NCBI GenBank assembly: GCA_002435835.1
Contig: DIVM01000008.1
Location: 1 to 7,935, forward strand
Length of the DNA: 7,935 nt
Origin: Firmicutes bacterium UBA6132
GTDB lineage: Bacteria > Bacillota_A > Clostridia > Tissierellales > Sedimentibacteraceae
Reading direction: 5' to 3'
Part shown: positions 1 to 6,962 of the stretch, piece by piece
How positions within the stretch are numbered: the stretch's first letter is position 1
How the letters are laid out: every line of letters begins with the position of its first letter
Made by a program: the position numbers and the translations under genes
Notes under the pieces: generated by a model
Database searches by the model: none
What the model saw: the letters and a program-made list of their open reading frames with translations, nothing else
What the model was told of the DNA's origin: nothing

Positions 1-9
1 TAATTAATT

Positions 10-16
10 ACCTCCT
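10..16 (-). promoter_or_regulatory. Possible ribosome binding site of a divergent gene off the left edge
   Basis: Read on the minus strand, this stretch is AGGAGGT followed by ten A/T bases up to the window edge, with no start codon inside the window. A divergent gene would have to start just outside, about 10 bases from the site. That is a little long but acceptable. This is a short motif only, and no coding sequence of such a gene is visible. Confidence 0.3.
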
Positions 17-42
17 ACTCGATTGTTTCCAATAATTTATCC

Positions 43-71
43 TTGTTTGTTTCATAAGGAAATGCTATAAT
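43..71 (+). promoter_or_regulatory. Sigma-A-type promoter with extended -10 for the stn operon
   Basis: A perfect -10 box TATAAT lies at 66-71 and is preceded by TG one base upstream (63-64), giving an extended -10. A weak -35 match, TTGTTT at 43-48, sits at the ideal 17-base spacing. Transcription would start near 78, leaving a leader of about 35 bases before the first gene. No other promoter-like match of this quality is seen ahead of the operon. Confidence 0.7.
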
Positions 72-74
72 AGA

Positions 75-88
75 AACGTTATTACGTT
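75..88. promoter_or_regulatory. Operator-like dyad at the expected transcription start
   Basis: AACGT and ACGTT form a perfect 5-bp inverted repeat around TATT, directly downstream of the -10 box and over the expected +1. A repressor bound here would block initiation. It does not match the known Rex operator (TTGTTAA-N4-TTAACAA), and the arms are short, so the assignment is tentative. Confidence 0.3.
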
Positions 89-100
89 ATAAATATTTTG

Positions 101-106
101 GGAGGG
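101..106 (+). promoter_or_regulatory. Ribosome binding site that fixes the stnA start
   Basis: GGAGGG lies 6 bases before the ATG at 113. An upstream in-frame TTG at 98 would place this site inside the coding sequence and has no ribosome site of its own. The ATG at 113 is therefore the preferred start. Confidence 0.85.
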
Positions 107-112
107 AAAAAA

Positions 113-634
113 ATGTGCAACAATTGTAATTCTGAAGAAATGATTAATAATTTTGTTGATGAAGAAATAGATTTATCTCCTTTAAAACCTGTAATCGAAA
201 AGTACGGAAAAATAAAAGGAAGTTTGATAAATATACTTCAAGCAACTCAGGACATATACGGGTACTTGCCACTTAGTGCTTTAAATTATGTTGCTGATAA
301 TACATCTAATAAAAGATCAACAATATACGGGGTGGCAACTTTTTACACTCAGTTTAGGTTAAAACCAATTGGAAAATTTTTAATACTTCAGTGTCAAGGA
401 ACTGCTTGTCATGTAAATGGTTCGAAAGAAGTATCACAAGCAATTTGTGAAGAATTAAAAATTAAGCCAGGTGATACAACTACTGATGGTTTGTTTACTA
501 TAGAGGATGTAAACTGTTTAGGTTGTTGCAGTTTAGCTCCTGTTATGATGATTAACGGAGAAGCATATGGTAACCTAACACCTTCGGAAGCTGTAAATAT
601 TATAAGAAATTTAGCTAAGGAGGCTGATAAATAA
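113..634 (+). CDS. stnA: NuoE/HydC-like [2Fe-2S] subunit of Stn-type transhydrogenase
   Basis: This 173-residue cytoplasmic protein is the small thioredoxin-like [2Fe-2S] subunit that pairs with the NuoF-like partner encoded next. It carries electrons to or from the flavin. An N-terminal helical region (about 20-80, including YGVATFYTQF) is typical of NuoE/HydC. The four cluster ligands are C94-x4-C99 and C135-x3-C139, the second pair in VNCLGCCSLAP. Length fits the family (about 150-180). An extra CxxC (C2, C5) sits at the extreme N-terminus, with no known role in NuoE. The ATG at 113 is chosen because of the GGAGGG six bases upstream. The stop overlaps the next ATG (TAATG), so the two are probably translationally coupled. 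On sequence alone it could equally be called hydC, hndA or nuoE; the Stn name rests on the third gene of the operon. Confidence 0.85.
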   Translation: MCNNCNSEEMINNFVDEEIDLSPLKPVIEKYGKIKGSLINILQATQDIYGYLPLSALNYVADNTSNKRSTIYGVATFYTQFRLKPIGKFLILQCQGTACHVNGSKEVSQAICEELKIKPGDTTTDGLFTIEDVNCLGCCSLAPVMMINGEAYGNLTPSEAVNIIRNLAKEADK

Positions 635-2388
635 TGAAAGTATTAGTTGGACTTGGTAGTTGCGGAATTGCAGCAGGCGGAAAAAAAGTTTTAGAATCAA
701 TAAACAATTCTGTTAAAGAAAATGATTTGAATATTGCAGTGGAGCCTACGGGCTGTGTTGGTATGTGTTATTATGAACCTTTAGTGGACGTTATCGATGG
801 AGACATAAAATACACATATGGTCATGTTAATGCTAAAATAGCAAAAGAAATTGTTGAAAGTCATTTAAAAAATGGACAACCTTTAAAAGAATATATTATT
901 TATTCCAGTGAAGAACCAGATATATTTGTAATAAATCAATTGAAAATTGCATTAGAAAATTGCGGTCAAATAAACCCTGAAAATATAGAAGAATATACAT
1001 CTGTTGGCGGTTATGAAGCTTTAAAAAAAGTTTTAACATCCATGTCTCAACAAGATGTTATAGAACAAATGAAAATTTCTGGATTAAGAGGAAGAGGCGG
1101 CGCAGGATTTCCAACATGGTTTAAATGGGATGCTGCTTTAAAAGCTGGGGGTTCAGAAAAATATGTAGTATGTAATGCTGATGAGGGAGATCCAGGCGCA
1201 TTTATGGATAGAAGTGTTTGTGAAGGAGATCCTCATAAATTGTTAGAAGGAATGATTATATGTGGTTATGCCATGGGTTCAAATCATGGAGTTATATACT
1301 GCAGAGCTGAATATCCTCTTGCAATTCAAAGATTAAATATTGCTATAGAACAAGCAAGAGAAAATAATTATCTTGGAAATAATATACTTGGTAGTGATTT
1401 TAATTTTGATATTACTATTAAAATGGGTGCAGGCGCATTTGTATGCGGTGAAGAAACTGCTCTTATTGAATCACTTGAAGGTAAAAGAGGAATGCCAAGA
1501 TTAAAACCTCCTTTCCCTGCACAATCAGGATATTGGAGAAAACCTACTAACATTAATAACGTTGAAACTTTCGCAAATGTAGCATGGATTATTTATCATG
1601 GTCCAGAGAAATTTGCTGAAATAGGAATAGGTAATAGTAAAGGAACAAAAGTTTTCGCATTATCAGGAAAAATTAAAAAAGGTGGCTTAGCTGAAATTCC
1701 AATGGGTATGACTTTAAGAGAAGTTATTTTTGGTATAGGCGGCGGAATTAAAGGTGATAAAAAATTCAAAGCTGTTCAGTTAGGTGGACCTTCTGGAGGA
1801 TGCTTGCCAGAATATATGCTTGATACTCCAGTAACATATGAAGACTTAGGTAAAACTGGCGCCATAGTTGGTTCAGGTGGTATGGTTGTAATGGATGAAA
1901 CAACATGTATAGTTGACGTAACTAAATTTTTCCTTGAATTTACTTGTGAAGAATCTTGCGGTAAATGTACTTATTGCAGAGTAGGTACAAAAAGAATGCT
2001 TCAGATTTTAAATAAAATTACTGAAGGCAATGGTGTAATGGAAGATTTGGAAGAGTTAGAAAATTTAGCTATAAGTGTTAAGGATGCTTCACTTTGTGGA
2101 TTAGGTCAAACAGCTCCAAATCCAGTTTTGACATCCCTCAAATATTTTAGAGACGAATATGTTGCTCACATAGTGGACAAGAAGTGTCCATCTAAAAAAT
2201 GTACAGCTCTATTAACATATGAAATAAATAAAGAGAAATGTACTGGCTGTACGTTGTGTGCAAGAAAATGTCCTGTACAATGTATTGAAGGAACAGTTAA
2301 AAAACCTCATATAATTGTACAAGAAAAATGTATTAAGTGTGGTAATTGTTTTACAACATGTAAATTTAGTGCAGTTGAAATAAATTAA
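634..2388 (+). CDS. stnB: NuoF/HydB-like NADH-, FMN- and Fe-S-binding subunit of Stn-type transhydrogenase
   Basis: This 584-residue protein is the NAD(H)/FMN subunit that, with StnA, should form the bifurcating module (HydBC-like). Domains in order: a thioredoxin-like N-terminus (1-85) with C10, C41 and C45; the NuoF core with a glycine-rich loop at 150-160 (GLRGRGGAGFP), NADEGDPGAF at 181-190 and GAGAFVCGEETALIES at 265-280 for FMN and NADH; SLBB region about 335-420; an N3-type [4Fe-4S] site C442-x2-C445-x2-C448-x39-C488; and two C-terminal ferredoxin clusters, C536/539/542/546 and C566/569/572/576. H512, C518 and C523 form a further possible metal site. The fused C-terminal ferredoxin is typical of HydB-type proteins rather than classical complex I NuoF. 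Odd: the first of the usual four thioredoxin-domain cysteines is Val5. AAGGAGG at 617-623 serves the ATG, which shares one base with the stop of stnA. Confidence 0.88.
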   Translation: MKVLVGLGSCGIAAGGKKVLESINNSVKENDLNIAVEPTGCVGMCYYEPLVDVIDGDIKYTYGHVNAKIAKEIVESHLKNGQPLKEYIIYSSEEPDIFVINQLKIALENCGQINPENIEEYTSVGGYEALKKVLTSMSQQDVIEQMKISGLRGRGGAGFPTWFKWDAALKAGGSEKYVVCNADEGDPGAFMDRSVCEGDPHKLLEGMIICGYAMGSNHGVIYCRAEYPLAIQRLNIAIEQARENNYLGNNILGSDFNFDITIKMGAGAFVCGEETALIESLEGKRGMPRLKPPFPAQSGYWRKPTNINNVETFANVAWIIYHGPEKFAEIGIGNSKGTKVFALSGKIKKGGLAEIPMGMTLREVIFGIGGGIKGDKKFKAVQLGGPSGGCLPEYMLDTPVTYEDLGKTGAIVGSGGMVVMDETTCIVDVTKFFLEFTCEESCGKCTYCRVGTKRMLQILNKITEGNGVMEDLEELENLAISVKDASLCGLGQTAPNPVLTSLKYFRDEYVAHIVDKKCPSKKCTALLTYEINKEKCTGCTLCARKCPVQCIEGTVKKPHIIVQEKCIKCGNCFTTCKFSAVEIN

Positions 2389-2401
2389 GGAGTGTGGCAA
2401 A

Positions 2402-5400
2402 GTGGCATTAGTTAAGTTTAATTTAAATGGAAAAGAAATCACAGCTCAAGCTGGAATAAATATTCTACAAGCAGCTCTTCAAAATAATATTGAAATCCCA
2501 CATTTATGTGCTGATGAAAGAATAGAAGCTTACGGCGGATGCGGTCTTTGTATAGTAGAAATTGAAGGCATGCCTAAACTTGCAAGAGCATGTTCAACAC
2601 CTATAACAAATGGCATGATCGTTAATTCAGAAAGCCTAAGAGTTCAAGATGCAAGAAATATGGCTTTACAAATGTTAGTTTCAACTCACAGAGGTGATTG
2701 TAAAGCACCTTGTACTTTAAACTGTCCAGCTCATACTGATGTTCAAGGATATGTTGGATTGGTTGCAAACAAACAATATAAAGAAGCATTAATGTTAATA
2801 AAAGAAAAATTACCTATGCCTGCAAGTATAGGAAGAGTCTGCCCTCATCCATGTGAGGAAGCATGTAGAAGAAAAATGGTAGAAGATTCTATTTCAATAG
2901 CATGTGTTAAGACATTTGCTGCTGATTATGATTTAAATTCAGGTGATGTATATATACCTAAATTAAAACCAACAACAGGAAAAAAAGTTGCAGTTGTAGG
3001 AGCAGGGCCAGCTGGTTTATCAGCAGCATACTTTATGCTAAGAGAAGGTCATGAAGTTGAAATATTTGAAGCTATGAATCAGCCAGGCGGAATGATGCGT
3101 TATGGGATTCCTGAATACAGACTTCCAAAATCTATCATAGATCAAGAAGTATCTGTTATAGAAAAAATGGGAGCAAAAATAAATTATGGTGTAAAAATTG
3201 GAGAAGATATATCTCTTGAATTTTTACAAAATAAATATGATTCTGTTTTCTTAGGAATAGGTGCTTGGAAAAGTTCACCAATGAGATGTGAAGGGGACAA
3301 CACTCCTGGAGTTATGGGAGGAATTGATTTCTTAATAAAAGTTGCTGAAAATAAACCTGTTCAGTTAGGAAAAAAAGTTATTGTAGTTGGCGGCGGAAAT
3401 ACTGCTATGGACGTTGCAAGAACAAGTATAAGACTTGGAGCTGAAGAAGTTAGAGTTGTTTACAGACGTAGTGAAGATGAAATGCCAGCAGAAAAAATAG
3501 AAATAAAAGAAGCAAAAGAAGAAGGAGTAATATTCTCATTCCTTTCAGCACCAACATTAGTATTAAGCGATGGACAAAAGGTTATAGGATTAAAATGCGA
3601 GAAAAACATTCTTGGTGAAAAAGATGCATCAGGAAGACAAAAGCCTGAACCAACAGGTGAATTTGTAGAATTTGAAGCAGATACAATAATTGCTGCAATT
3701 GGTCAGGAAGTTGTTTGCGGAAATATAAATGTTGCTCAAGGCAAAAAACGTAATATAGAAGTAAATCCTGGAACATTTGAAACAAATTTAAGAGGTGTTT
3801 TTGCAGGTGGAGATGCTGTTACTGGACCTAAAATTGCAATTGATGCAATAGCACAAGGACAACAAGCTGCAATAGTTATGAATAGCTATTTATCAGGCAA
3901 AATGATAGCATTTAAGCATTTGCCTTTAGTATATCAAGATGATATAACTAAGGATGATTTTAAAGATAGAGAAGAAATGGAAAGAATAGAACACAGAACA
4001 GTTGATGCAGAAATAAGAAGAACTAATTTCCAACCAATTCTTCCTACTATGACAGAAGAAGAAGTGTTAAAAGAAGCATCAAGATGTTTAGAATGTGGAT
4101 GTAAAGATTATTTTGGATGTCAACTTGTGGACTATATTAAAACTTATGAAATAGACACAACAAAGGATTACGGCAAAAAAGAAAAGAAATATAAAGAAAC
4201 AGATCATCCTTTCGTAGCACAAAATCAGGATAAATGTGTTCAATGTGGATTATGCGTAAGAACTTGTGATGAAATAGTTGGAGCAGCAGCTTTAGGCTTA
4301 GTTCACAGAGGATTTGAAACAGTAATTGCACCTGAATTTGAAAAACCATTAAAAGAAACTGATTGTATTTCATGTGGACAATGTGTTGACGTATGTCCAA
4401 CAGGAGCATGGTTAGAAAAAAGACAAAACTTAAAAGAAATTCCACTTGATTTAACAAAAACAGTTTCAGTTTGTAGCTACTGTGGCATTACTTGTAAAGT
4501 TGTTTACGAACACAAAGGAAATGTAATATATAAAGCTTCGAACCTTGAAGGAATTCAAAATCCTATTTGTGGAAAAGGTAAATTTGGTATAGAACATATT
4601 AATGCATCAAATAGAATTTTGAAGCCTTATGCAAAATTCAAAGATCAATATGAAAATATATCATTTGATGTTGCATTATATGAAGTTGCTAAAAGATTAA
4701 GAAGCATACAAAACTTATATGGTGAAAACCAAATAGCATTTGTAGTTTCTCCAAAATTAACAAATGAAGAATTAAAAAATATAAAAGCAATAGCTAACGA
4801 GTTAAATACTAATGTGATAGGTTCATTATTAAATGAAAAAGAAGCAGGAATAGAATCAGTATTAGGTGAAAACCAATCTACAGTTAGCTTTGCAGAATTA
4901 AGTTCATCTGATTTAATAATTTCAGTTGGAGAAGTATATGAAAACCATCCTTCTCTTGGAATGATGCTTAAAAAACAAGCTAAAAACATAAAAATGTTGT
5001 CTGCATGCACTCAACCTACAAGAATGAACGATTGGTCAAATGAACTACGTGTTGAAAATTATGAAGTATTTTTTGCAGGTGTTGTTAAATCGTTAATTGA
5101 GTCAGGGTCAGTTAAAGAAGAAATATTAAATAAATTCGAAAATATAGATGAATTTAAAAACTCATTAAATGAAGTTAAAGTAACTGAGTGCATGATAAAT
5201 GCTGCAGAAGCTTTAAAGAATTCTAAAAAACCTATTATTGTTGCAGATGAAAATACGGTTCAAAATGAAGCATTAAAATTATTAGGAGACATTTTATTGT
5301 TAACTGATAACTACGACAAACCACAAAGAGGTTTAATAATTGTTAAACCTAAATGCAACAGCCAAGGCGCTTGGAATTTAGGATTTAAATCTTCTAAAAA

Positions 5401-5836
5401 TCAAATAGAAGAAGCTATATTAAATGAAAGCATAAAAGCTCTTGTTGTAATAGGAGAAGATTTAATAGGAAGCAATTCTGAATTAAAAGAAGCTGTTTCT
5501 AAACTTAAATTCTTTGCAACATTTGATGTTTTACAAAATGAAACAACAGATTTAGCTGAATATGTTCTTCCTTTAAACAGTTTAGCAGAAAGCAACGGAA
5601 CAATGTTTTCAACTGATGGAACATTAAAAGAAGTAGTTAAAGTAATTGAACCTTTAACAGGTATTTCGAACTTACAAATGTTTGAAGAAATAGCTAACTT
5701 ATTAAATGTAATAGCAAATGAAAATGAAGTAGCATTTACTAAAGAAGAAAATTTAAAATTATATATTCCAAAATTAAACAGCTCAAATAAAAATTACGTT
5801 ATTTATGATACAGTAGAAAAAAATTGCGAAATTTAA
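2402..5836 (+). CDS. stnC: Multidomain NADPH-binding NuoG/GltD-like subunit of Stn-type transhydrogenase
   Basis: This 1144-residue fusion is the NADPH-reacting subunit. Order: NuoG-type [2Fe-2S] domain (C36, C47, C50, C64); GltD-like Fe-S region with C100/C104/C108 and C147/C151/C155; FAD Rossmann GAGPAG (200-205) with E223; NADPH Rossmann GGGNTA (330-335) with R355-R356 suited to the 2'-phosphate; FAD-closing AGGD (468-471); cysteine patch C562/C565/C567/C573; two ferredoxin clusters (C612/615/618/622 and C655/658/661/665); and molybdopterin-type [4Fe-4S] domain C691/C694/C698/C723. A NuoG/formate-dehydrogenase-like tail (about 750-1144) follows, with no catalytic Cys/Sec motif and no dinucleotide-binding C-terminal domain. 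This architecture matches StnC, reported to carry NuoG-like and GltD-like domains. It starts with GTG after AAGGAG (2387-2392), 13 bases beyond stnB. Database naming may be 'FAD-dependent oxidoreductase' or 'formate dehydrogenase alpha'; neither formate oxidation nor hydrogenase activity is supported. Confidence 0.85.
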   Translation: MALVKFNLNGKEITAQAGINILQAALQNNIEIPHLCADERIEAYGGCGLCIVEIEGMPKLARACSTPITNGMIVNSESLRVQDARNMALQMLVSTHRGDCKAPCTLNCPAHTDVQGYVGLVANKQYKEALMLIKEKLPMPASIGRVCPHPCEEACRRKMVEDSISIACVKTFAADYDLNSGDVYIPKLKPTTGKKVAVVGAGPAGLSAAYFMLREGHEVEIFEAMNQPGGMMRYGIPEYRLPKSIIDQEVSVIEKMGAKINYGVKIGEDISLEFLQNKYDSVFLGIGAWKSSPMRCEGDNTPGVMGGIDFLIKVAENKPVQLGKKVIVVGGGNTAMDVARTSIRLGAEEVRVVYRRSEDEMPAEKIEIKEAKEEGVIFSFLSAPTLVLSDGQKVIGLKCEKNILGEKDASGRQKPEPTGEFVEFEADTIIAAIGQEVVCGNINVAQGKKRNIEVNPGTFETNLRGVFAGGDAVTGPKIAIDAIAQGQQAAIVMNSYLSGKMIAFKHLPLVYQDDITKDDFKDREEMERIEHRTVDAEIRRTNFQPILPTMTEEEVLKEASRCLECGCKDYFGCQLVDYIKTYEIDTTKDYGKKEKKYKETDHPFVAQNQDKCVQCGLCVRTCDEIVGAAALGLVHRGFETVIAPEFEKPLKETDCISCGQCVDVCPTGAWLEKRQNLKEIPLDLTKTVSVCSYCGITCKVVYEHKGNVIYKASNLEGIQNPICGKGKFGIEHINASNRILKPYAKFKDQYENISFDVALYEVAKRLRSIQNLYGENQIAFVVSPKLTNEELKNIKAIANELNTNVIGSLLNEKEAGIESVLGENQSTVSFAELSSSDLIISVGEVYENHPSLGMMLKKQAKNIKMLSACTQPTRMNDWSNELRVENYEVFFAGVVKSLIESGSVKEEILNKFENIDEFKNSLNEVKVTECMINAAEALKNSKKPIIVADENTVQNEALKLLGDILLLTDNYDKPQRGLIIVKPKCNSQGAWNLGFKSSKNQIEEAILNESIKALVVIGEDLIGSNSELKEAVSKLKFFATFDVLQNETTDLAEYVLPLNSLAESNGTMFSTDGTLKEVVKVIEPLTGISNLQMFEEIANLLNVIANENEVAFTKEENLKLYIPKLNSSNKNYVIYDTVEKNCEI

Positions 5837-6029
5837 TGATTAAATAATTAATGTAAATTAACAAATGTAAAAGAACCATATGTAATGCATCTCTTACATT
5901 ACAAAAATGCGACTCATATACTTACTATGACTCTCATTATTAAGGACTGAGTTTTACATTCACTCCACAAAAATTCTTTGTGAATACAAAGAATTAGACT
6001 GCTGACAAAATCAGCACAAAAGTTATGAA
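5837..6029. other. Gene-free convergent spacer with several inverted repeats
   Basis: No open reading frame with a ribosome site is visible on either strand. Inverted repeats: AATGTAAAA (5864-5872) with TTTTACATT (5952-5960); TGTAATG (5881-5887) with CATTACA (5897-5903); AATTCTTTG (5972-5980) with CAAAGAATT (5987-5995), loop 6; TGCTGA (6000-6005) with TCAGCA (6011-6016), loop 5. None of these is followed by a clean T tract, so they are not obvious terminators themselves. The region would be the 3' untranslated part of the stn mRNA, or could hold a small RNA. No known RNA family was recognised. Confidence 0.5.
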
Positions 6030-6073
6030 AAAAATATAAAAACCGTTGAAAAATCAACGGTTTTTATATTTTT
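6030..6073. terminator. Bidirectional intrinsic terminator between stnC and nadC
   Basis: A perfect 20-bp inverted repeat with a 4-base loop (6050-6053). The GC-containing core is CCGTTGA (6043-6049) pairing with TCAACGG (6054-6060), flanked on one side by A-rich and on the other by T-rich sequence. Read from either strand the hairpin ends in a T-rich tract, so it can stop transcription of both converging operons. It lies about 190 bases after stnC and 37 bases after nadC. Confidence 0.9.
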
Positions 6074-6110
6074 AAACAGCATATGAAATTTTAAGGAAAT
6101 ATTTAAGATT

Positions 6111-6962
6111 TTATATTTTTTTTAAGTTTTTCATTGATAAGTCAATAATAGGAGAAGAATGTGTGAGAGCTCCGGATGATACAAAATCTATACCCAGGCT
6201 TGCTATTTCAGAAAGCTTTTCTTCTGTAACATTTCCGGAACATTCTGTTAATGCTTTTTTTCCAATTATACTTACTGCTTTTCTCATAGTGTCTAAATCC
6301 ATATTGTCAAGCATTATTATATCAGCACCTGCTTCTAATGCTTCATGTACCATTTTAATATTTTCAACTTCAACCTCTATTTTTTTTACGAAAGGTGCAT
6401 ATTCTTTTGCCATATAGATGGCTTCTTTTACACCACCAGCAGCTTTTATATGATTGTCCTTAAGAAGTATGCCATCTGAAAGATTGTATCTGTGATTAAA
6501 ACCACCTCCGATTTTAACAGCATATTTTTCAAAAACTCTCATATTAGGTGTTGTTTTGCGGGTATCTACTAACTTTGTTTTTGTACCTTTTAATATGTCA
6601 GATAGCTTTCTTGTATATGTGGCAATGCCACTCATGCGTTGCAAGAAGTTAAGTGCAGTCCTTTCTCCTGAGAGCAGAACACTTATATCCCCTATAATAA
6701 TTCCTAAGAGATTTCCATTTTTAACTACATCACCATCATAAAAGTAGAATTTAGTTTCTGTAGTATCATCTAATATTTCGAATACTCTTTTAAATATGTC
6801 TAAGCCAGCTATTATACCATTTTCTTTGCATATAAGTTCAACACTGCCCTTGCATTTCTCGCGAATTATTGCCCTTGTTGATATGTCCTCATTTGTTATA
6901 TCTTCCTTCAATGCTTGTTTTATTAAATCATCAGCATTAAGTTTTATGTTTACTTGGTCCAT
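6111..6962 (-). CDS. nadC: Nicotinate-nucleotide pyrophosphorylase (quinolinate phosphoribosyltransferase)
   Basis: It converts quinolinate and PRPP to nicotinate mononucleotide, CO2 and pyrophosphate, the entry of de novo made ring into NAD synthesis in the cytoplasm. The 283 residues match the usual family length. Visible motifs: SGERTALNFLQRMSGIAT (98-115), DTRKTTPNMR (133-142), IGGGFNHRYNLSDGILLKDNH (about 151-171), EVEVE (196-200), MLDN (217-220), ECSGNV (240-245) and SGALTHS (263-269). Residues R101, R135, K136, H157, R158, K168, E198 and D219 appear to correspond to known substrate-binding positions of the family. A stop codon lies four codons upstream in the same frame, so ATG at 6962 is the start. 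An AAAGGA site precedes it at a rather long 12 bases. The gene starts inside the end of nadB (26-base overlap), so coupled translation is likely. The terminator at 6030-6073 ends the operon. Confidence 0.95.
   Translation of the reverse strand: MDQVNIKLNADDLIKQALKEDITNEDISTRAIIREKCKGSVELICKENGIIAGLDIFKRVFEILDDTTETKFYFYDGDVVKNGNLLGIIIGDISVLLSGERTALNFLQRMSGIATYTRKLSDILKGTKTKLVDTRKTTPNMRVFEKYAVKIGGGFNHRYNLSDGILLKDNHIKAAGGVKEAIYMAKEYAPFVKKIEVEVENIKMVHEALEAGADIIMLDNMDLDTMRKAVSIIGKKALTECSGNVTEEKLSEIASLGIDFVSSGALTHSSPIIDLSMKNLKKI

Noticed and set aside
17..97. Promoter for a divergent minus-strand gene
   Set aside because: Only weak -35/-10 matches (for example TTCCTT with TAAATT) are seen, not enough to list.
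98..112. Upstream in-frame TTG start for stnA, adding five residues
   Set aside because: It would put the GGAGGG ribosome site inside the coding sequence and has no site of its own; ATG at 113 is ideally placed.
634..2388. Genuine complex I (nuoEFG) operon
   Set aside because: No membrane subunits are present, StnB has a fused C-terminal two-cluster ferredoxin, and the NuoG-like protein carries a GltD module not found in complex I.
3582..5595. Minus-strand open frames opposite stnC (for example 3582-3785, 4137-4457, 4645-5010, 5401-5595)
   Set aside because: They lie fully within a well-supported gene, have low-complexity hydrophobic translations and lack start signals.
634..5836. HydABC electron-bifurcating hydrogenase or NADH-dependent formate dehydrogenase
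   Set aside because: No H-cluster motifs (TSCCP, PCxxK or similar) follow the ferredoxin motifs, and the molybdopterin-like part lacks the catalytic Cys/Sec segment; instead there is an inserted FAD/NADPH GltD module.
2402..5836. The 1144-residue frame as an artefact of two fused genes
   Set aside because: The reading frame is continuous with no internal stop or ribosome-site break, and the domain order matches a known natural architecture.
5824..5850. Promoter at the end of stnC for a small RNA in the spacer
   Set aside because: TTGCGA with TAATTA has a 15-base spacing and poor consensus; in AT-rich sequence such matches are expected by chance.
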